Source: Rhytidiadelphus loreus (taxonomy: Eukaryota > Streptophyta > Bryopsida > Hypnales > Hylocomiaceae). Taken from it: a stretch of DNA of 64,000 bases. The notes beneath the pieces were generated by a model. The model did no database searches, was not told the origin of the DNA, and worked only from the letters and a program-made list of their open reading frames with translations. The stretch spans positions 78,801,839 through 78,865,838 of the forward strand of contig OX344761.1 in the NCBI GenBank assembly GCA_947034895.1, written 5' to 3'. Position numbers and translations under genes: made by a program. Below, in pieces: positions 59,617 through 64,000 of the stretch (within the stretch, counting starts at the first letter, position 1; each line of letters begins with the position of its first letter).

Positions 59617-61875
59617 ATGGATACTCCAGATGCCAACGAGTTTACAATTCCAATGCCAACTTTGCCGCCGGGTGTCGCAGCCTGCGAGGGATTTCCTCGA
59701 GCTTCTTGGTATACAAAATGCGTCACACGCAGAAATGAGGAGGAGGTACAGGTGGCAAAAGGGATTTGTCATAATGTTGATGCAGATCTCGTCATTGACA
59801 TGGACGGGCAGCCACTCGGTGATGACCGGGTTGCAATTCAAATTGCAGAGTCTTTGTGTGAGGCAGATGTTCCGTCGGAGTGGATGTGGTCCATGCACTC
59901 CTGGCACATTTCCAGGGTCTACCTTAATGGTGTCAACTTATATGACCACGAACAAACGCATCTCTTCAATACTGCAGTCTCTTCAAACGGTTCGAGGCGG
60001 CGTGTTTGGACTGGAGTTCGTTCCTATGAAAGCTCACGTGAGAGGACTGAGCCTACCAATCTCCCGAAGAAAGAAGCCCTCCTCACAGAGCAAGCAATTG
60101 CTGATGTTTCTAGTATGAAATGTTGCCAGAAGAATTGCTTGCAACCATTTCCACGTGGTCAGATTCAAGCTGTTCGGTCTCTACTTCATATTGATGGTGG
60201 AGTGTTCTGGCGCAAGTCACGTCTGCTTGACGTGCACAAGCAAACCCACACTGATTCCAGTGGAAGGGACATGATTACCTTGGCAAACCATGAAATTTGT
60301 TCAGTTGCTTGGTGCGCCATCCATGGAGTATCGAAGGCTACCTTTTATAGATACAAGAAGATGACAAAAGATGACCAGAAACTGGAGCATCATGGCAACC
60401 TTGGAATGAAAAAACCTCGGACATACACTTTGCAAGCAACAGCAACTCTTCGATTGTTAGTGGAGAATGAAGCGGACACGATGCCTCACAAATTGAGGAC
60501 CCTTGAGTCTGGAGAGAAAGTCCCCTCCATGGTCCTACCGTCTGCATTTCGTTGGAAGGACAAGTTGCCACAGATTAACAATGTCAATTCCTCACTTCAA
60601 TTGCAAAATATTTCGGCTAGTGGATTGAGCAACATTCGTCGTCAATCTTTTCCAGAGTATGCTCCAAAGGCTAGAGGAGATAGTTTTTCTCGTTGTGGAA
60701 CCTACGATAGATATAGGCAACTCAAGAGTGCTTGCACTCCACGTTCACGAGCGCAAGACGTGTGGTCTAACAAATTGAGAGTGCACCTATCGGGGCAAAA
60801 GGCGCATAGGGACTTGTACTATGGAAACCGTTCAATGTCTGAGATGTATCCTAACAAGGTTTTGACTATAATCCATGACAAGATGGATCACTCAAAGACT
60901 GCTTCCCCTCATTACTCGCACAAGAGTAAGGAAAATGATTCTTTCATGAAGATGCCTGTCGCTGTTACAGGCATGATTGCTCATGGTCATGGAGATGTGC
61001 GATATGCACACTATGGCTTGGACATATTCCCAACAGACTCCAACCATACTATTGGGTCCATTGCAAAATTATTGCGAGATCTAGAGTCCCAACCGAAGCA
61101 TTCATCTCGTCAATTGTTTGTAGGAGGAGAGCGTTCTGAACTGACAGAGGCTTTGTTAATAGGTTCAGAGATTTGTACGGACTCTCTCGGGTCCCCCCCT
61201 GAAGTATTGGTGGAAGCTCAACCTCTTCCTCCAACATTGACTCTTCAGCTTGACAATGCTTCTGGCGACAACAAGAATCGGTGGGTTTTTGCATTCTGTT
61301 CTCTTCTTGTCTATAGAGCTATTTTTCGAGAGATATACATTAATTTCCTCATTGTTGGACACACTCACGAAGACATTGATGCTCTATTTGGTCGTTGGAG
61401 CACTAAATTGAAGATGAATGACTACCCCACACTTCCAAGGTTGATGAAGTCTTTCATGGATTGTGAAACACAACCCGTAATTCCTCATCTCATTGAGGAG
61501 GTTCCTGATTTTAAGCGATTTGTGGACGGGTACTTGCATACAGGCGATGATTCTCTACAGGGTCATTCTCAAGCGCAACAGTTTAAGTTTTATAAGGATT
61601 CCAATGGGTGGCCATTGATGCAGTACAAGATCCTTTGTACCGATGTTGATTGGTTGCCGAAAGAGGGTGGGGGGATTCGCTTGTGGAAGGAGACAATAGA
61701 TGGGCACCCTAAAGTACCGAAGGGTAGTCCTCTACCTTTGCCACCGCAACAAATGCGTTGCTTTGATGAGATTTGCAAGGGTTTAGATGGGTACATTGCA
61801 TTGTGGAGGGCAATGGAAAATCAAGACTTATCTGGCGAGTTTAGGAGGAAGAATGAGCCGGTGCGGAAATATTAG
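59617..61875 (+). CDS. transposase-like protein resembling the DUF7869 group
   Basis: The 752-residue frame starts at the ATG at 59617, just after a strong splice acceptor. Features in order: a Cys cluster CCQKNC (residues 169-174); a helix-turn-helix-like EICSVAWCAIHGVSKATFYRY segment; GLDIFPTD with Asp469; LDNASGDNKNRWVFAF with Asp546; and NFLIVGHTHEDIDALFGRW (residues 581-588). The D..(LDN..G.NKN)..(GHT..D.D..F) series is that of a widespread eukaryotic family of transposon-derived proteins with an RNase H-like DDE core, here likened to DUF7869 from memory. It is the best candidate for the enzyme that moves the element. The frame ends in TAG (61873-61875) but stays open for 196 more codons, so the full protein may be about 949 residues. 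Confidence 0.65.
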   Translation: MDTPDANEFTIPMPTLPPGVAACEGFPRASWYTKCVTRRNEEEVQVAKGICHNVDADLVIDMDGQPLGDDRVAIQIAESLCEADVPSEWMWSMHSWHISRVYLNGVNLYDHEQTHLFNTAVSSNGSRRRVWTGVRSYESSRERTEPTNLPKKEALLTEQAIADVSSMKCCQKNCLQPFPRGQIQAVRSLLHIDGGVFWRKSRLLDVHKQTHTDSSGRDMITLANHEICSVAWCAIHGVSKATFYRYKKMTKDDQKLEHHGNLGMKKPRTYTLQATATLRLLVENEADTMPHKLRTLESGEKVPSMVLPSAFRWKDKLPQINNVNSSLQLQNISASGLSNIRRQSFPEYAPKARGDSFSRCGTYDRYRQLKSACTPRSRAQDVWSNKLRVHLSGQKAHRDLYYGNRSMSEMYPNKVLTIIHDKMDHSKTASPHYSHKSKENDSFMKMPVAVTGMIAHGHGDVRYAHYGLDIFPTDSNHTIGSIAKLLRDLESQPKHSSRQLFVGGERSELTEALLIGSEICTDSLGSPPEVLVEAQPLPPTLTLQLDNASGDNKNRWVFAFCSLLVYRAIFREIYINFLIVGHTHEDIDALFGRWSTKLKMNDYPTLPRLMKSFMDCETQPVIPHLIEEVPDFKRFVDGYLHTGDDSLQGHSQAQQFKFYKDSNGWPLMQYKILCTDVDWLPKEGGGIRLWKETIDGHPKVPKGSPLPLPPQQMRCFDEICKGLDGYIALWRAMENQDLSGEFRRKNEPVRKY

Positions 61876-62466
61876 GAAGGTGTGAGAAGTGCTCTCAATG
61901 CTCCGCTTGTGGTACATGAGACATTGCAGCATGGATTTTGGCCAAATTCTCGTGTTGCTGATGAGGTGGAAGACCAATACCTAGATGATGGTACGATGCG
62001 TGAGGAGTTTGCAAAAGATGCACCTTTTGTTGGTCGTAGGCGTGATCGTCCACCTCCTTCATTTCGTATTGGCCGTGATGTATATGCAGGTTACTTAGTT
62101 GTTGTGCGCCCCGCTGACGGTGACCTCCGTCCATTTTGGCTTGCTCGGGCTTTAACAAATCCTAATCCAGATCCAGGTCATGTCAATTCGATTCAACTTC
62201 AATATTGGACACCTACGTCTTTTCATCACACCAATGAAGAAACATATGCTGGGTGGGACACAAAACAAGGGAATTCTTGGTGCGAGGATAAGGCTATCTC
62301 TCCAAGTTGGACGCATACAGACTGCATTATGACTGCTTGGAAGCCACGTTTCAAAGAAGGCACTTCTGATCCAAAAGTTAGAATTCCCAAAACACAAATT
62401 GCTATCATCCAGACATCGGTGGATGCATATGTATCTGGTGAAAGCAATAATGTATCTTCGGAGTGA
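61876..62466 (+). CDS. C-terminal part of the transposase-like protein after an in-frame TAG
   Basis: The frame continues directly from 61876 (EGVRSALNAPL) to TGA at 62464-62466. It encodes a plausible folded domain (RIGRDVYAGYLVVVRPADG, then PFWLARAL and SIQLQYWTPTS), resembling small barrel or chromo/Tudor-like modules in layout, though none is identified. With no ATG near its start, it is most simply the C-terminus of the upstream protein, cut off by one nonsense codon. Confidence 0.6.
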   Translation, partial: EGVRSALNAPLVVHETLQHGFWPNSRVADEVEDQYLDDGTMREEFAKDAPFVGRRRDRPPPSFRIGRDVYAGYLVVVRPADGDLRPFWLARALTNPNPDPGHVNSIQLQYWTPTSFHHTNEETYAGWDTKQGNSWCEDKAISPSWTHTDCIMTAWKPRFKEGTSDPKVRIPKTQIAIIQTSVDAYVSGESNNVSSE

Positions 62467-62472
62467 AGATGA
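62452..62472. repeat. last palindrome copy, overlapping the stop codon
   Basis: GTATCTTCG-GAG-TGAAGATGA is an imperfect copy. The TGA stop of the frame falls inside its right arm. No further copy is seen to 64000. Confidence 0.7.
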
Positions 62473-64000
62473 ATAGTTTGTAGGCATAGGAAATCATGAG
62501 GAGTTTTGCGAGTTTGTACGTTATTTTCTTAACTTTAGGGAGGATGACAAAAAAATATGGAAAAAAATAAATTATAAGGAGTTGTAGAAGTTGATAGTTT
62601 CTTTGATTAGGGCAAAAAAAATATAATAAAAAGTTGTTAGAAAAAAACATGTGGAGAAGATGAAATAGATTTAGTTTTTTTATTCTTTTAGTTCATTGTT
62701 TTGATCATTTTTTATATTATTTTAGAATTTGATGTTATAGATGTTGTATAATATAATATATTTTTATTTTTATTTCTTGTATGGTATTGTGTATTTTGTA
62801 AGTTCTTCATTGGAATTCTATTGTCTATGACATTTGTTACGGAACACGATGAGTACTAATGTTTTCTATACAAAGTAATTATGAACTTCTCTATCTAAGC
62901 ATATGTCAAATTCTTTACTTTGACATTGTAGTTTTTGATCAGGCTAGGTGTACAAATGTATTCTATCATGGATGATTTCAAAAATCTCTACCTCACTATA
63001 TGTCAAACTATTTACTTAGATATTTTAGTTAAGCACTTATTATAAATGGTTCTAGTTTCCCATCCAAAATCCCTCCTTTCAACGTCCTTCACTACTATTT
63101 TTGTCCTCCAATTTCTTATACTTGTACAAATTCTTTATTCTTCAAGCAGTTTATGGTCTCAATTTTTTGAATTGTCTCAATTTAATGGACTCTTCTACAT
63201 ACTAAATTTAGGAAGATGATTAAAATGAGAATCCACATTGTCTCAATTTAATGAATATGGCCTTAAAGTTGATGATTAATACTATTTAAAAGGCCATACC
63301 TCATTTTCAATACAATCATTTGGACTATGATTTTGTTTATTCTTATTGATTAAATTATTGAACCAAAATGTCTTTAAACTATTCTATACTATAGAGAGAA
63401 TGTTAAACTTGTTGGACTCCACAAGGTTTGCGGTTCAGTTCCTATCAATATCTATAGCTTAAGTTCAATCATCTAGTTCAATGATAGACACAAAAAACTC
63501 TTTGACATTATAGGGTGTCTCTCCAATTGGACACACTAGGGCCAAGCCAAGCCAAGCCAATTACATCTCGTTGCACTTGGTAGTGCAAGACATTAACCCA
63601 TTAACGTCCATAGTCGATTTGAGGGGTGGGTGTAGTTTTTGTATACAATTCCAAAAAAGTGCTATTTTGTGCCTTCTTGATAAATGTAATTTTAGATTGG
63701 ATTGAATAGATAAATTCTATGAGATAGATTCTTGAACCACATAAAAAATGAAAGTGATCCAACAGTTCACATCTTTGTAATAACTCTTCAAAGATTGATG
63801 TGCCATAAACAGCCTTTTGCACTAGTACAAAACTAGGGTTTGCTACAATTGGGCATAAATTTGCGTAAATCGTCCGAAAATTGATCCAAAACCTTTCAAC
63901 TAATTCCTTCACACATATTAATAGTTGTCTTTTGAAATAAATATGCATTTTTCATTGAAAATTCCAATATGAAAGGTTACGCTATTTCAAGTTTGAACAA
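62473..64000. other. right flank, no gene seen
   Basis: AT-rich DNA without supported coding frames. A four-unit AAGCC run (about 63541-63561) and a TTAACCCATTAACGTCC segment at 63594, which could be the left end of another TTAA-type element running off the window, are the only features noticed. Confidence 0.4.

Larger units (their letters stand above)
45302..62472. mobile_element. candidate large mobile or selfish element with ParB-like, HAD and transposase-like genes
   Basis: The span is defined by two coincident signals: a set of spliced or long frames unlike anything else in the window, and all recognised copies of a 21-bp palindrome (first degenerate copy at 45369, last at 62452). The left genes run on the minus strand and the transposase-like gene on the plus strand. 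The two transcription units are divergent, with palindrome arrays before each. The true termini and target duplication were not found, so the ends given are those of the outermost signals. It could be one large transposon, or two palindrome-bearing elements side by side. Confidence 0.5.

Noticed and set aside
61860..61880. Alternative genetic code with TAG as an amino acid
   Set aside because: Only two in-frame TAG codons were found, both in the candidate mobile element. Nonsense decay is simpler and no host gene in the window supports reassignment.

Overview
The window looks like nuclear DNA of a land plant, most likely a non-seed or otherwise repeat-rich lineage. The grounds are spliced genes with plant-like GT/AG introns, a CT-rich leader or promoter, short TTTAGGG-type telomere-like repeats, and long AT-rich intergenic DNA packed with MITEs, including a CACTA-type element with an intact 3-bp target duplication. 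The species cannot be named. No rRNA, tRNA or prokaryote-style operon was seen.

Region 1 (1-13.3 kb): one very large minus-strand gene of at least six exons, all joining in compatible phase (about 2,900 codons from 11126 down to 848). It encodes an acidic, Ser/Glu/Asp-rich, repeat-rich protein with a basic Ser/Thr-Pro-rich N-terminal part and a short basic C-terminus. No catalytic domain is recognisable. A 200-bp CT-rich tract lies upstream, where its leader or promoter would be.

Region 2 (13.3-45.3 kb): a gene desert made of old non-autonomous DNA transposons. At least five families can be separated by their termini: (a) elements bounded by TTAA with CCCCTAAAGG-type ends, as expected of piggyBac-like insertions; (b) TAAGGTAG-ended elements; (c) CATTAGATG-ended, GC-richer elements, one of them split by a TTAA element; (d) long fold-back elements; (e) a CACTA MITE.

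Region 3 (45.3-62.5 kb): the most unusual part, a probable large mobile or selfish element. Four or five minus-strand transcription units (45.3-52.5 kb) and one plus-strand unit (59.6-62.5 kb) diverge from a central region. The minus genes encode a basic proline-rich protein, an FCP1/NIF-type HAD phosphatase-like protein, a ParB-like domain followed by a degenerate N-4/N-6 DNA-methylase-like fold and a coiled coil, and an RG-tailed protein of unknown type. The plus gene encodes a transposase-like protein with Asp-rich motifs resembling the DUF7869 group. About 37 copies of one 21-bp palindrome (TTATCCTCG or TTATCTTCG, three variable bases, then the matching reverse complement) were recognised between 45.4 and 62.5 kb and none outside. 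They form two tandem arrays, a 73-bp-period array and a 40-bp-period array, upstream of the two divergent units and possibly inside their leader introns. They also occur in pairs inside introns and are even translated within a protein repeat. A ParB-like gene surrounded by palindromes invites comparison with parS-type sites, but that link is inference. Two in-frame TAG codons interrupt otherwise continuous reading frames, so this copy may be decaying.

Region 4 (62.5-64 kb): AT-rich DNA with no supported gene.
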